64,000 nt of DNA from Sipunculus nudus (taxonomy: Eukaryota > Annelida > Sipuncula > Golfingiida > Sipunculidae), in assembly GCA_026874595.1 (NCBI GenBank), contig CM049321.1, forward strand, positions 22,625,979 to 22,689,978, read 5' to 3'. The notes under the pieces are model-generated. The model made no database searches, had not been told where the DNA came from, and saw nothing but the letters and a program-made list of their open reading frames with translations. The position numbers and the translations under genes were made by a program. Below, in pieces: positions 47,915 through 59,039 of this stretch. The first letter of the stretch is position 1. Each line of letters starts with the position of its first letter.

Positions 47915-48304
47915 ATATAGGGTGCTTTTCCATGTGCGCGGCAGAAACTGCCGCACGTTAAACGCATGCGTTTGCCGCGCGGCCAGTCCTTTTCCATGTG
48001 AGCGTTTGCCGCGCGGCTGCAGCGCGGCAAAAACATGCCTTCCTGTCACATATGAACGGACTAAAACATCCGAATCAGGAGAAACCCCACATGTGACATC
48101 ATTTAAGCGGAATTCCCCTGCGTTTGCCGCGCGGCAAACGCAGAAATCCAGCACTGCTGGATTCCAAAACTGACGCGTGCGTTTGCCGCGCGGCAATCGC
48201 ATACATGGAAATAGCACATGACTTTTTAACTGGTTGGATTTTCGCCGCGCGGCGGCCGCGCAGCAAACGCTCGCTAAACGCGTACATGGAAAAGAACCCA
48301 TATA
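47915..48304. mobile_element. GC-rich foldback element with nested palindromes and 5-bp target-site duplication
   Basis: The element at 47920-48299 (380 bp) has ends GGGTGCTTTTCCATGTGCGCG and an inverted match CGCGTACATGGAAAAGAACCC. It is flanked by ATATA on both sides (47915-47919 and 48300-48304). The end motif TTTTCCATGTG recurs internally near 47991, and its complement TACATGGAAATAG near 48203. The inside is packed with the self-complementary TTTGCCGCGCGGC/GCCGCGCGGCAAA motif (about 47970, 48005, 48125, 48182, 48242). The open frames over it are by-products of the palindromes. Confidence 0.9.
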
Positions 48305-48309
48305 CTCAT

Positions 48310-49930
48310 GGCGCCACCTAAATTAAAATCCCTTTACGCGAGTGTATGCTTGATTCAAAAGCTGCCAATAGTAATTCTAGTATGTTTGAATGAGCGGGGT
48401 GTCAATTAATTTATAACTTATAATATTGATTTAATAACCCGCTTATTGTTTTCACTTGATTGTGCGTGTGTGTATGTAGGTCCGGACGATACCTGGAGAC
48501 GGTATAACGATGTTAGCCTATTGAAATTTATCAATTATCATATAGGCTGGTATTGTGAAAGAGTTGATCAAGTTCAATTCTGGTGTAAATCCCAGCGTAA
48601 ATAACCCAAGAATGAGTGTTTTACGGGCTTTTATAGCACATTTTACCACTTGTAGGCCTACTTATTGCATGTGACCATACGGCCATCTGTCGAGCGTGAG
48701 CGGTTACTTTACAGGCGACAATGACGTCACGCCATGTGCCGTTTCCCTTAAAGATGTCCGTAAACCAACGTACATGACGTGGTGGTTGTTAGTTGCACGT
48801 TATTTTTATAGTCAAGTACAGCAATACCAAGATGTCCAGGGCGTTTAACAACATACATGTATTCAGTTAAAAAGTTCCGAGGAATAAAAATACACTGTAA
48901 ATTAAAATTCCAGATCACTATCTTCCGCGCAGGGTTTGCGTCCCCATATCGGACGCTATTTTAATTAATTAATGTAGGATATTAATGATTTATCCTTTTC
49001 CTTTATAATCGATTGAATATTTTTTTCTTTCACATAATCCATCTCAAGCGAGTGTGTATGCACGTGCAAAGAAGTCATGTTATCCAGAAATTAAACAGTC
49101 CAACCTGTCGGAGATATACGAAAATCAGCCAGAACACTTGAAGTGACGAATGGAACTGCAAAAAGACTTTCTAGCAATTAAGTTTCAACAACCTGGCCAT
49201 CCCGTTGAACTTTTAGTGTGATATAGAGGTCAGACTTGGTCTACTTGATCAATATTTTAGTTATTTTGTACTGCAGATTTCACATTTATATAGCAGGTAC
49301 ATAAGCGATTGATAATCAATCATCTTTTTTTTCTATCAGTCATGCAACATGATTTAACGACGATTCCTACGACTAGTTTTAAAACTTGATTTATCCAGTG
49401 TATGAAACTAGTAACCCTAGTCAAATTTTGTTTGTATAATTTGTACGAAAGTTCAAGAATTATTTTTGAACTCACAAATTGACAGTTTAAACTCTGCACT
49501 CACATGTCTGATTTCGGGTTTTAGTATTGATTTAGAGTAAATTAATGATTTAGTATATATCAGCCCAAGGTACCACGCGACTTTTGCGCCGATGCAAAAC
49601 TATGACATTGATGTGAGCGACCGAACGTCGGCACGTCCTAGGGCCGATTTCTTGAGTGTGTACAATCATACATAATGTTTTTGGCTTCATATTCGCAAGG
49701 TTACAATTAATATTCGCGATTTAAACTTTTCCAGTATTTCGCGAAGGTTAAATTTTCGCAATTCCACCATACAGTAACATTTGCTACTTAAATATATCCG
49801 TATAACATTATATAGGCAATTTGTCTGAAAATCTTGAGAAGATGACGGGAATTTAAATATGGGATTATCAAACGGGTGGTATTTCTTCATTGCTGGTATA
49901 AAATATTATAAGAAAGCTTATTATAAATAG
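48310..49930. other. Gene-free stretch
   Basis: No exon or repeat is recognised. CRE-like TGACGTCA occurs at about 48723, with nothing nearby to suggest which gene it would serve. Confidence 0.4.
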
Positions 49931-49931
49931 C

Positions 49932-50053
49932 TGTATATTACGCTGTAAGTCCGTAAAAGTTCAAACAGGTTTTCTTTCCAAGATTTCGTGAGACCATGCG
50001 GTGACAACCCATGTGTATACCAGAGCGAGGCTAAGCATACTTTTGACCGTATG
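49932..50053 (-). repeat. 3' LTR of the gypsy element, truncated
   Basis: It matches 54239-54362 with several substitutions and small gaps. The ~45 bp that should begin the LTR are missing, and the pol C-terminal sequence abuts directly. Confidence 0.8.
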
Positions 50054-51139
50054 CATTCGGACTGAGACACCAGGTTGTAGTGGTCCAAGCGGTTTAGCGC
50101 GTTTGTCTACTGAATCTTTTTGTTGCTTTCTGAGCTCCGTCGACTTTTGTGTGACAGCTGCTCGGTTGATAACCTCCGGTTTCAGTAGCAAGTTTGATGT
50201 CGGTATTGATGATTTGGTTCGGCGCGACAAGGTGTAAGCATCAGGCCTACTACCCCTCAGCTATCAGTATTTTGGCTGACCTATTAATGCCACCCCTATT
50301 GTAAAGAAGGCTGGCCTACGGCCGGGAATGTTTAGGCCTCCTCACTCTTCTGCGTGCACTAGAATGATGCAGACGTGGGCCACACTAGGTTTAGTCATAT
50401 AAACGTGTTAAGGGGCTAAAGGATAATCGACATAAGGCGAAGTTCAGTAGCCTGCCGCGCCCCTTGTAGCCCCCTGATTATCACGTGTAACTATCAGACT
50501 GGCAGTATAATATTATAGACAGATCTTTCGGCAATTTTGGTAATTCAAAACTTTCTGTGTTGTTTTCTATTATCTGTGGAAAAAAAAATCCTACAAAGGT
50601 AAGTTGAGCTGGCGATCCAAGAATTTCATCACGCGGGGTGATTCTACTGTTGAGCAAATGAGATAGAACTCTGTTCCATCCATGGCTGATTTTTCTATCA
50701 AAATTTTAGCAATATGGACAGCCATTTCTGCTAAACCGTTGCTAGAGTGATAGTAAGGACTGCTCATGACATGTTTGAAGTCCCATTTTGAGACGAAAGC
50801 TTTGAAGTCCTTTGAGATGTACTGTGGTCCTGGGTCTGATATAAGTAAATCTGGTATACCAAACCTTGAAAAGTGCACTTGTAGCTTCTTAATGATAGTC
50901 TTTGCAAATGTGTCAGCTAGGCGGTTTATCTTAAACCATCTAGAGTACGAGTCTACTGTTAGCATATAGGCCTGAGAATGCCATTCAAACAAGTCGGTGC
51001 CTACTATTTCCCAAGGTCTGCTTGGTTCCGGGTATAACATTAGCGGTTCTCTCAGTTGATGTGATTTTAAGCTCTGACAAACACTGAAATACTTCACAAA
51101 AGTTTCTATGTTTCGGTTCATTGGTAACCAGAATAGCAC
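50054..51139 (-). pseudogene. Gypsy integrase and pol C terminus, interrupted
   Basis: The integrase core at 51139-50591 shows VDSYSRWF (first catalytic Asp), SDPGPQYIS (second Asp region, with the usual Asn-Gly now Pro-Gly) and SSNGLAEMAVH (catalytic Glu). Upstream, MNRNIETFVKYFSVCQ matches the region after the zinc-binding HHCC part. After SPAQLTF the frame is broken by about 350 bp of unrelated sequence, and RRTKSSIPTSNLLLKP to AKPLGPLQPGVSVRM resumes at 50230-50070. Integrase would insert the cDNA, but this copy is dead. Confidence 0.85.
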
Positions 51140-51599
51140 ATCTCGTGCTCGGCGCTTTGTTGCTTCAATTCCTAAGTGTGCTCCATGAGTTTGTTTGGCA
51201 TATTACTGCTGAAATTTTGTTGGCACAATGTATTTCTGTCCTTTAAGAATGATGTCATCATTAACAATATGCTCATCGCGAAATGTAAAATAAATATTTG
51301 TCTGTGACTGGATCAGATCAATGGATTGCTTTCCATCCTTCGGTTATAGATTGACGTAGCTTTTGCATGTCTTCATCATCTGCGATTGCTTTTTTTGAGC
51401 TGTACGAGTTTTCTACTGGAGACTGGTAGCACCGTAAATACGTCGCAATCATCCAGATCTTACTCTGCTGATCCTGCATTTGCGACATATGCTCTGGACA
51501 ATGGATATGCTATCTGGAGTTCTTTGCCTTTCTTGTAAACAAGCTGGGATTGGTATTTTTGTAGTTTGAGCAAAAGACGCTGCAATCTTGCAGGAGCTG

Positions 51600-52830
51600 C
51601 TGAAAGTGTTTTTTTTTAACGAATTATACCAATGGTTTGTGATCAGTTACAATTGTCACAGTTTTTCCATAAATCAAATCGTGGAATTTGGTGCACGCGA
51701 AGACAACAGCAAGAAGTTCTTTCTCTGTTTGGGCATAATGAGTTTCAGGGTCAGTTAGTGCTCGCGAAGTGAATGCTACTGGTCTGCCTTCCTGTAAGAA
51801 AGCTACTCCCAAGCCGCTCTTAGACGCATCACAAGTTAGCGTGACTTCTTTCTATACATCATAGTATGCGAGTGATGTGACATCTGCTTTGCCTTGTTTC
51901 ACTGATTCGAAGGCTTGTTTTTGCGGGGCATACCACTGGTATTTGGTGAGGTATTTCACCATACCCGTAAATCTGAGTAGATCTGCTGTATTTTGTGGAG
52001 TTGGCATTTCTGTTATGGCCTTGACCTTTGCAGGGTCTGGTTTGAGTCCACCATCCGTTACGATGAGTCCTGAGAAAGTAACATATTTTCGCTTGTACTG
52101 TACTTTGTGGACGTAGAGCTTAAGGTTTATTTCGCGAACTCTGTTCAAAACTCTCACAAGGTTCTCAACATGTTCTGTGCTATCTCTGCCCATGATGATC
52201 GTCCATGATCACTGCACAAGGTTGGTTGGTCATCACACTGTCTATATATCCTGCTGGTACACTTCTGAGGCTGAGATGATTCCTAAGGATGCGTAGGTAG
52301 CGATACCTTACACAAGGGGTAGGAAACGTGGTTAGATATGAGGATTGGTCTTCCAGTGGAATATGGTAAAATGCTTGTTTAGCGTCCAGTATGTAAAGTA
52401 TTTGGCATCTGGAAACTGCTGTTCAACTTGTTTTACGGAACGCATGGGATAATATGATCGTTTGATCGCCTGATTGAGGTCACCTGGATCTATACACACT
52501 CTGAGTTTTCCTTTTTTTTTGTGGTTACCACCATAGCCGACACCCAATCTGTTGGCTATATCACTGGGGCTATGTTGCCTCTAGAGACCATTGTGTCTAG
52601 CTCTTGCTTTAGCCTGTCTCTTATCACGACCCGAACTGTTCTCACTGATCTCGCTACTGGTGAGATATCAGGATCAACTGTTATCTTATACTGTACTGGG
52701 AGCTGACCTACCCTGTCGTCAAACACATCTGCGTAATCTTGTAATATTCCACCCGGAAAGGCTACTATTTGTTTTATGTGCATTGTCCCCTTGTTTATCT
52801 GTACTGACCTCCATGACATCTGGACTCAGT
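51600..52830 (-). pseudogene. Gypsy reverse transcriptase and RNase H, frameshifted
   Basis: In minus order: PDISPVARSVRTVRVVIRDR near 52640 leads to RT, with LRVCIDPGDLNQAIKRSYYP near 52480, then the catalytic Asp-Asp region VIMDD near 52205, where a frameshift follows directly. GRDSTEHVENLVRVLNRVRE and KPDPAKVKAITEMPTPQN come next. RNase H at 51812-51624 has AFTSRALTDPETHYAQTEKE and VTIVTDHKPL. The wording is typical of Ty3/gypsy pol. Frame changes at about 52330, 52195 and 51850 inactivate it. Confidence 0.88.
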
Positions 52831-52849
52831 GTATGAGATTAAAACGTAG

Positions 52850-53400
52850 GTTGTCATGTAAACCTAACAACATTCTAACATCTTCACTGACAACATGAAA
52901 CTATACTGGCAACTTTAAGGCATTGTTGGTGCATAACAGTTCTGCAACACCTAATTAGGTTACCTGGTGTCCAGCAAATCCTACTAAATTTGCTTGAGAT
53001 GATGTTTCAAGTTTACCATACACTCATTCTAGTGTTCTGAGACTCATGACATTACATTTTGCTCCAGTGTCATCCTTGAGCTGGATTTCAAGTCCATTTG
53101 TGAGAAACCGAACACAATTGTTATCTCTGCTACAGCTTTTTTGTACTGATTCTATTAAAAGTGTACAAATGGCAATGGTTCTTCTGTAACTTCACTGACT
53201 GTCTGCCTTTGCTGTGTATTGTACGTTTGTTTGTGAGACCTACACATATATGCATAGTGATTCCATTTATTGCACTTGTGTCACTGTTGACCATACGCTG
53301 GGCATGCTGTTCTTGCTGTATTAGGATGGCTAATGCCACACCTGTCATGACTTATGACTTTGGACTGATTACTGGGTTTATGACCTGCTCTGTTTTGCGA
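52850..53400 (-). pseudogene. Gypsy zinc knuckle and aspartic protease remnants
   Basis: Around 53300-53225 the minus strand reads ACPAYGQQ, stop, HKCNKWNHYAYMC, a nucleocapsid-type CCHC knuckle with one stop in it. Around 53110-53025 it reads FLTNGLEIQLKDDTGAKCNV, where DTGA is the aspartic protease active-site motif. Both lie between the gag and RT parts, as expected. Confidence 0.72.
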
Positions 53401-53663
53401 TGCATTCTATAGCTGCTTTTCTTTGTGACTGAAATTTTTTCCTTGGTTTCTGTTGGAATTTATGGGTCACTGTTTACAGGGCCAGTTTTCACCACATGAA
53501 CTGTTTCCTCCCTTTTATTGATAAGTTTAGCATCTGCATCCAACAGTACATGAATTTGACATAAATGTTTGGCTTTGGGTAGCATTAATTCACACTCACG
53601 AAGGAGGATTTTACGTACACTGTCTTTAGAGATACCAGTAACAATCACTTATTAGTTCATCAG

Positions 53664-54272
53664 TCAATTGGCCATTCTCACTGTGGCTGTGACTCGGTTA
53701 CGAAGATCTAACAAGAATGTCTGGAAAGACTCTCCAGGCTGTTGGACACGAGAATTAAACTTATGTCTCCCAAGCACGACATTCGTACGTGGGTTGCACA
53801 GTTCTCTAAATTTGGGCTTGAGACAATCTGGGTCATCTCTAGACTCGGCTGGTAGCATATCTCCGTCTTCACCATCGAGGTTTTGTCTAGCCGGCAGATA
53901 CACAAATGCTCTCTCACGTTCAATTGCCTCAGGTCCGGCCAAATTGAGAAGGATTGCTGCCTTGACAGCATTAGCTTTGATGTTATAGCCTACGGCGATA
54001 TGAATATTATACTCTCGTTCAAAAACTCTCCAGTTTTCCGTTGGGTTGCCGTCGAAACTAAGTGGTACGGGCTTTCTTAGGCCACCTTCCTCCATTTTGT
54101 TTACAGAACGATGTGCGGTGCGACGGTAATCCACAAAGTGACTGTTCTTGAACGATCCGACTCCGAAATACGTGGTACGGAAGTTTCTAAATCTTCTTTT
54201 GGTACTAGCTAGGTACACTTCTGACTCCATGTGAATAGTGTATATTACGCTGTAAGTCCGTAAAAGGTTCAA
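53664..54272 (-). pseudogene. Gypsy gag-like fragment
   Basis: A 202-codon open stretch. From MEEGGLRKPVPLSFDGN it reads ENWRVFEREYNIHIAVGY, then KAAILLNLAGPEAIERERAF and VLGRHKFNSRVQQPGESFQT, ending RNRVTATVRMAN. This is the wording of Mag/Steamer-type gag capsids. The first ~60 residues before the MEEGG methionine run into the LTR and are probably not coding. It is separated from the zinc knuckle by frame breaks. Confidence 0.82.
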
Positions 54273-54407
54273 ACAGATTTATTTCAAGACATCGTGAGAC
54301 CGCTATGCGGTTAAAACCCATGTGTAACCGAGAGCGAGGCTATGCATACTTCTGACCGTATGGTGTTGACGTCTAGTGGCGAAAGTTATAACTAATTGCT
54401 CATTACA
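54239..54407 (-). repeat. 5' LTR of the gypsy element
   Basis: It begins TGTAATGAG and ends AATATACA on the minus strand, so TGTA and TACA form a short terminal inversion. At 169 bp it is close to the short LTRs of Steamer-like elements. Confidence 0.75.
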
Positions 54408-54409
54408 CT

Positions 54410-55855
54410 TATATTTTATACAATATCAATGTTTGATTTAAGGAAAACATATAAAGATGGATTATCAAGCCAAAATGCATTTATATCGTTTCTGCTTTAC
54501 AGGTTTTACCTTCAAAGTTACAGGCACAGTTGATGATCGAGGCTGTTCAGTAGGAATAACGATCCCTACAGGTCGGGTGTCTTATTCACGAATGTTTTAT
54601 TTTAGCGATCATTTCCTTTTCGTTCAATTGCTAATTTAAAAGCCTCGCGAACTTAAGCCAATCACAGTTAACAGGGATCTGAATTCGGCATGATTTGGGC
54701 CAAATGTAGCTGCAGACGGCGACGCTCTAGTTGGCAAGTGATTATAATAGCCATGACAACAGGCATTCGACCAGGCCCTTAAAATAAACTGATAGGGTTG
54801 TGCGAGTCATGATACAATTCACAATAGAATACCTATTACAAGGGTCGGATCAAAATATTAAATTTGCTCTGTGGTTGTATTTTGTATCAGAGAAAGGCTT
54901 ATATATGGCCGTGATGCAACCGTTGTGGTGGTTACCCTCGCACGCAGGGAGAAATGAAGTTTAAAGCAATTTCGGTTACCGCAGTTTCGGATGTCAGGCC
55001 GTCATGACGGATGGAGAGATAAACTTCCCGAGTAAATCCAGTCTCGTTACTAATAACAACTGCATGAATACACGTAAGTCAACCGCGAATGAAATTAATA
55101 CTTAATATTTTCCCAACAGAATAACTATAAATTTTGTCTTACCTCGGGGAAAATGACAGTTTGACAAACAGATGAAAATGTTCTGTTTAAAGTAATGTTA
55201 GTAAGGGCGTGTACATCTACCTATACTATCATTGAACCGAACCCAATAGCTTGTACTGCCACCTAATCGTCTTCAGATAATTGAATTTCGACGTTAGGGT
55301 GGCACCCTGCCTCTAGCCCGTGGTGCAAAATGTCTTCTGGCCGACATCGGGTACCGCAGTCGGGCCGATATAGGCGATAATGTTGTGTATACGTTGACCC
55401 TATCTCGGCCCGTTGAAGTAGGCCTAGTGTTTATGGGACAATCCCTTGTTCATGGTTCTATCTGAAATAACCTTAAAAGTATAAGTTCTATTTATATGTT
55501 ATCTTTATCATTAGCCAGGTGCAGCCTTCCCACTGATAAAAGACATTCTTTTGAAAAAATGAACGACTGAACGATTTCTCTTCTTTCCCTCTAAGGCATT
55601 CTGACGCTGAGTGAAAAACACTTAAAGGTAATGTGCTTTAATTGTTAGTTGGAACATCTGGATAGATTGGTATGATCGACCAATTTGTTTGGGAAGCCAC
55701 CTCCGTCAAAAGTGCTGACTCAGAGGTGGTTATCCACAGAGAGGGTAACTGTTGTCACTTGTATCAGGTGTTGATAAAGTATTAGTCTTAACTAAAGAAC
55801 CAACAACAAGGATGTCACGTGTTGACGCGAGTCAGTGTAATTGTGTATGTGTATA
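54410..55855. other. Gene-free stretch
   Basis: No exon or repeat was recognised. The GC content is slightly higher at 55240-55440, without an open frame of note. Confidence 0.4.
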
Positions 55856-55859
55856 TAGT

Positions 55860-56230
55860 TTATTTTTTAATGATGGGTAAGATATCCGTTAATTTGGATA
55901 TATATATAGTGAAGCTTTGTTGCTTGTCTTTCAGGGTCCAAATGTATTTAGCAAGCTCGGTTTCGTTTGAATGGGTCCTGTGCGTGAATGATTTCTTGTG
56001 GTTGTAATACCTTTGTTTGAAGGGGCCACCGGTCATGCCAATGTATGAGTTAACTGTACCGTTGCTATGTACGTCGGCTTGGTAGACAATGGACGGGGTT
56101 AGGCACTTTCCATTGAGAGGACAGTCAGATTTTTCACGGCAGTTGCATAGCCTTTGTTGTGTGGTTACTCCTTGTTGCCTTTCTACCAGAGCTTTATAAT
56201 TAGTGCAGCACGTTGCACGAAACTCTTAGT
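55860..56230 (-). pseudogene. Penelope-like element C-terminal GIY-YIG endonuclease fragment
   Basis: The minus strand reads through from about 56230 to a TAA at 55862-55860, with no ATG start. The order is CCTNYKALVERQQGVTTQQR, a Cys motif LCNCREKSDCPLNGKC, then LTPSIVYQADV, VNSYIGMTGGPFKQRYYNHK, KSFTHRTHSNETELAKYIWT and LKDKQQSFTIYISK. The C-x-C...C-P-L..KC cluster followed by YIG-x-T-x-x-x-F-x-x-R-x-x-x-H-x-x-S-F and NET.L.KYIW.LK is the hallmark of the Penelope endonuclease. The reverse transcriptase part is absent upstream (a TA/GA microsatellite begins at 56268), so this is a fragment. Confidence 0.88.
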
Positions 56231-56265
56231 AGTAAAAATGTCTGACAAAAATTGATTCCTCTATT

Positions 56266-56267
<2 letters not shown>

Positions 56268-56351
<84 letters not shown>

Positions 56352-56420
56352 AAGAAAGAGGGGGGGGTGGACAGAGACAGAGAAAAACAGAAACGTCGAG
56401 AGAGAGAGAGAGAGACAGAG
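56268..56420. repeat. (TA)n then (GA)n compound microsatellite
   Basis: A TA run (56268-56315), then GAGA-rich sequence with a short G tract (56361-56368). Confidence 0.96.
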
Positions 56421-56424
56421 AGCA

Positions 56425-56965
56425 GATAATTGTCCTACTGCTGAAATGTGGGTCATGCAGAGAGTTCCTCTTATCAAACAATTACTCACATATATGTCTT
56501 ATTTCTTTGTAAACAAGCACCTGTCGCCCTCAGGTAGCGAACACAGGAACCGAAAATGTATCATATACACAAAAGGTAAATTTAAACCTGTCGTTACATC
56601 TCCGGTGTTGGCATTATGTGACTGTTATAATTGTTCGGTTAAAGGTCACCTAGACAAGTTGTTTTCTCAAGAGCGATTACTGGCCGACAACATTACTTTG
56701 TGCCCCTTGAAAGCAGTGTTAATAATTTAACAAAAACATTGAGAAATAACTGCTCTGCCAGATTAATATTAAAAATCACTTTAACTGCAGGCAACGCTCC
56801 CCACGGGGTGGTAAAATACTTAAGTCGTGCCAGATTTTCTTTGCGTTAAACGCTGCTTTGTATAGCAAGATTCTTTTGTTTCCATCACTGGGGCTGACAT
56901 AATGTAAAGAATTTTTATTGTACCAATGAGAGCGTGGTATCGCATTGTGCATCGAGCTCCAAAGT
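56425..56965. other. Gene-free stretch
   Basis: Open frames at 56446-56730 (plus) and 56776-57051 (minus) have no recognisable motif or splice context. Confidence 0.35.
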
Positions 56966-56967
56966 TT

Positions 56968-57456
56968 AAACACTAACGGCGGATCTAGAAATTCGAGAAC
57001 CGGGGGGTGAGGGCTAATATACTCGGTTAGTGGTTGATGAGTATTAAACAATATATTTATACAATATAATATATATTACTATATTCGTTATATATTTTCA
57101 AGCCTATGAAAAATATAATTTTTTTTATATTTACCCTATATTAATAAAATCTAAAGCCCCTCGATGTGTTGACCCAGCATGTGTTATGATTCTGTGTAAT
57201 AACGGACAGACTCTAAGTATAGGAACATTGGGATGTTATCTTAATCACAGGGCTGTTCATTAATATCCTCAACTTATGAATTAGAATGTATAATAAGCTG
57301 TGAATAATTTATTATTAATTTGATAGGGAATAAAATAGTAATCTAAAAAATGAAAGTTAATTACGAATATTTGGGAAAAGGCAAAGATAAAATGAGAGAT
57401 GTTACAGCTGAAGGGGGGGGGGGCGCTGACGCCCCCCTCTGTATCCACCACTGAAT
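56968..57456. mobile_element. Candidate TIR element with GGCGGATC/GGTGGATAC ends and G/C tracts
   Basis: The left end is CACTAACGGCGGATCTAG, then a G tract (57003-57009). The right end is a G tract (57412-57423), GCGCTGACGCCCCCCTCTGT and ATCCACCACTG, roughly inverted relative to the left. It resembles the 32652-33777 class. The ends are imperfect and no target duplication was found. Confidence 0.5.
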
Positions 57457-57749
57457 AAAACTGAAATATAAAAAAAGGACGGCGCTCGAGCGCCGTAGTT
57501 GAGGAAGTCAGGGACCCCCGCCCAAGGCGCTCCTTCAGCAACGATAAAGAATATATCTAAGACAATTTTCTTTATTATCTATTTACTATTAGACTACATA
57601 CATGTATAGACAACCTATCAGCCTTATTGTCTATTCACATGACCCAAGCATGATTCTGATAATGAATTGAATTTTACTACTTTCCTCCTCTGGATTAATA
57701 AAAATAAGAAAAATCCAACATGGAATGGATTTCTACAGTTATTTACTTT

Positions 57750-58100
57750 CTAGGGCAAAAAAAGAAGGTATGGTTGACAGGCACTTTCAGAAATCACTGC
57801 GGGTGGGCGGTATTTTATTTTTGACCCTTTTTTGTATGTTTCGATAAAAATGTCATATGATCAGGGAGTGTATGAAAATAACAGGGGTTCTTTGCTAAAC
57901 CAGTAAAAGCACTACATAAAAAAGGAAATCGTGTCAAAATTGTATTTTTTTTCTCTTCTTGAAAGATGGAAAGCAAAATCAAAATGTTTGATGCGGGGGG
58001 GGGGGGTGGGGGGGGGGGGGGAGGAGGGGGGGGGGGGATTAAAACGGGTGGTGCCTTAGAACCATACTTTATTATTTATTTTTTCTTTTGGCCTAGTGTA
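57750..58100 (+). mobile_element. MITE 'GGTATGGTTCTCAGGCAC' family, complete copy with expanded G tract
   Basis: The left end is AAGGTATGGTTGACAGGCAC near 57764. The right end is GTGCCTTAGAACCATAC at 58050-58066, then TTTTGGCCTA. The internal wording matches 22247-22525. Where other copies have a short G run (GCTGGGGGTT), this one has a ~50-bp G-rich tract (57995-58037). Confidence 0.8.
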
Positions 58101-58104
58101 AATG

Positions 58105-58866
58105 ACATGTCTTTATGTGACATTGTGTGATTTATATCATAATTTATGGTGGTCCTTCTAGTCACAGAACTCCTATGTTATCCTTATTTATCCAAAACTC
58201 AAGAGATATTTTAAATTTATTTTCGAACGGACGATCGCAGCGCCATTTGTCGGCAGCTGAATTTGTGGCAGAACTCTTACTCTGAACCAAGGCCTTAGGC
58301 AGACTGTGAAAAACGAGGACAGAGAGTTCCAGATGAAGTTACCAGATTTGTCGACAGTTAAGCAGAGTTAAGTAAACGCATACTTCGAAATGTCGAAACA
58401 AAATTGCTTTTTCTTTTATGTCTTTACATTTTCTGAGTCTCCTAGAGTCAGTCAATACAAAATGTACCATTGTTCCTTGAACTTCAACAAATACAAATTA
58501 ATTCTAATAATGAAACATGTAGTAAGTATATAGGCTTTGATATAAACCTTTTTTCTCTAGTTATCTATTGCTTATTAATTTACAAATTATCTTAAGGCAT
58601 GTTATTCCTATGACCTGTGCAACAAAATGATCATCGGTCATTGCCTCCCCCCCCCCCCCCCCGGTGCGTCACTGGTGTTATCGTGTTGAACCTCCGAGAT
58701 TCGTTCTATAATGTCTTAACGACGGGTAATGACTTCATATGAAGGCTTGGAAATAATATCATCCTTATCGTACGGATCCCTTCATCCTTATTCAATAAAC
58801 AGTGCCACCAACAGGACATGGACCTATCCTAAAAAAATAATGATGTATAGTTCCACACATTTGCAG
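58105..58866. other. Upstream region of the Reeler gene
   Basis: No exon is recognised. It includes a C tract (58648-58662). The sequence up to TTTGCAG at 58866 reads as a splice acceptor, so a 5'UTR exon may lie in or beyond this stretch. Confidence 0.4.
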
Positions 58867-59039
58867 GATGTGGAGGACTGGACTGTTGCTGTTCGTGGGC
58901 TGTGTCTTCTGCAATGAATCAGGGCCTCCGCCTCAGGCCTGCCTTACCATGTCACCCGACCACCCACCATTCAGCGCCCAAACCGGAGACGGGGGGTTTC
59001 GTCTAAATGTCACTCAAGTTGCGGGCGGCAGATACAGAG
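58867..59039 (+). CDS. Reeler gene exon 1 (ATG at 58868)
   Basis: The exon begins one base before the ATG, after CACACATTTGCAG. It encodes the signal peptide and the start of the Reeler domain. The end at 59039 assumes a GC-AG intron; with the neighbouring GT it would end at 59043. Confidence 0.75.

Larger units (their letters stand above)
49932..54407 (-). mobile_element. Broken Ty3/gypsy LTR retrotransposon (Mag/Steamer-like) on the minus strand
   Basis: Direct repeats TGTATATTACGCTGTAAGTC etc. at 49932-50053 and 54239-54407 are the LTRs. The transcriptional 5' LTR (right side) is ~169 bp, running TGTAATGAG to AATATACA on the minus strand. Between them, in minus order, come gag, a zinc knuckle, a protease (DDTGAKCN), reverse transcriptase, RNase H, integrase, and a pol C terminus of AKPLGPLQPGV type. 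Many frameshifts and stops, a ~350-bp foreign segment at about 50235-50585, and loss of the outer part of the left LTR show that it is inactive. Assignment to the Mag/Steamer lineage is from motif wording and the short LTR. The flanking 5-bp sequences do not match. Confidence 0.9.

Noticed and set aside
47822-48301. 159-codon minus-strand open frame and overlapping plus-strand frames
   Set aside because: They run over the GC-rich palindromic foldback element, both strands are open because of its symmetry, and no protein motif is visible.
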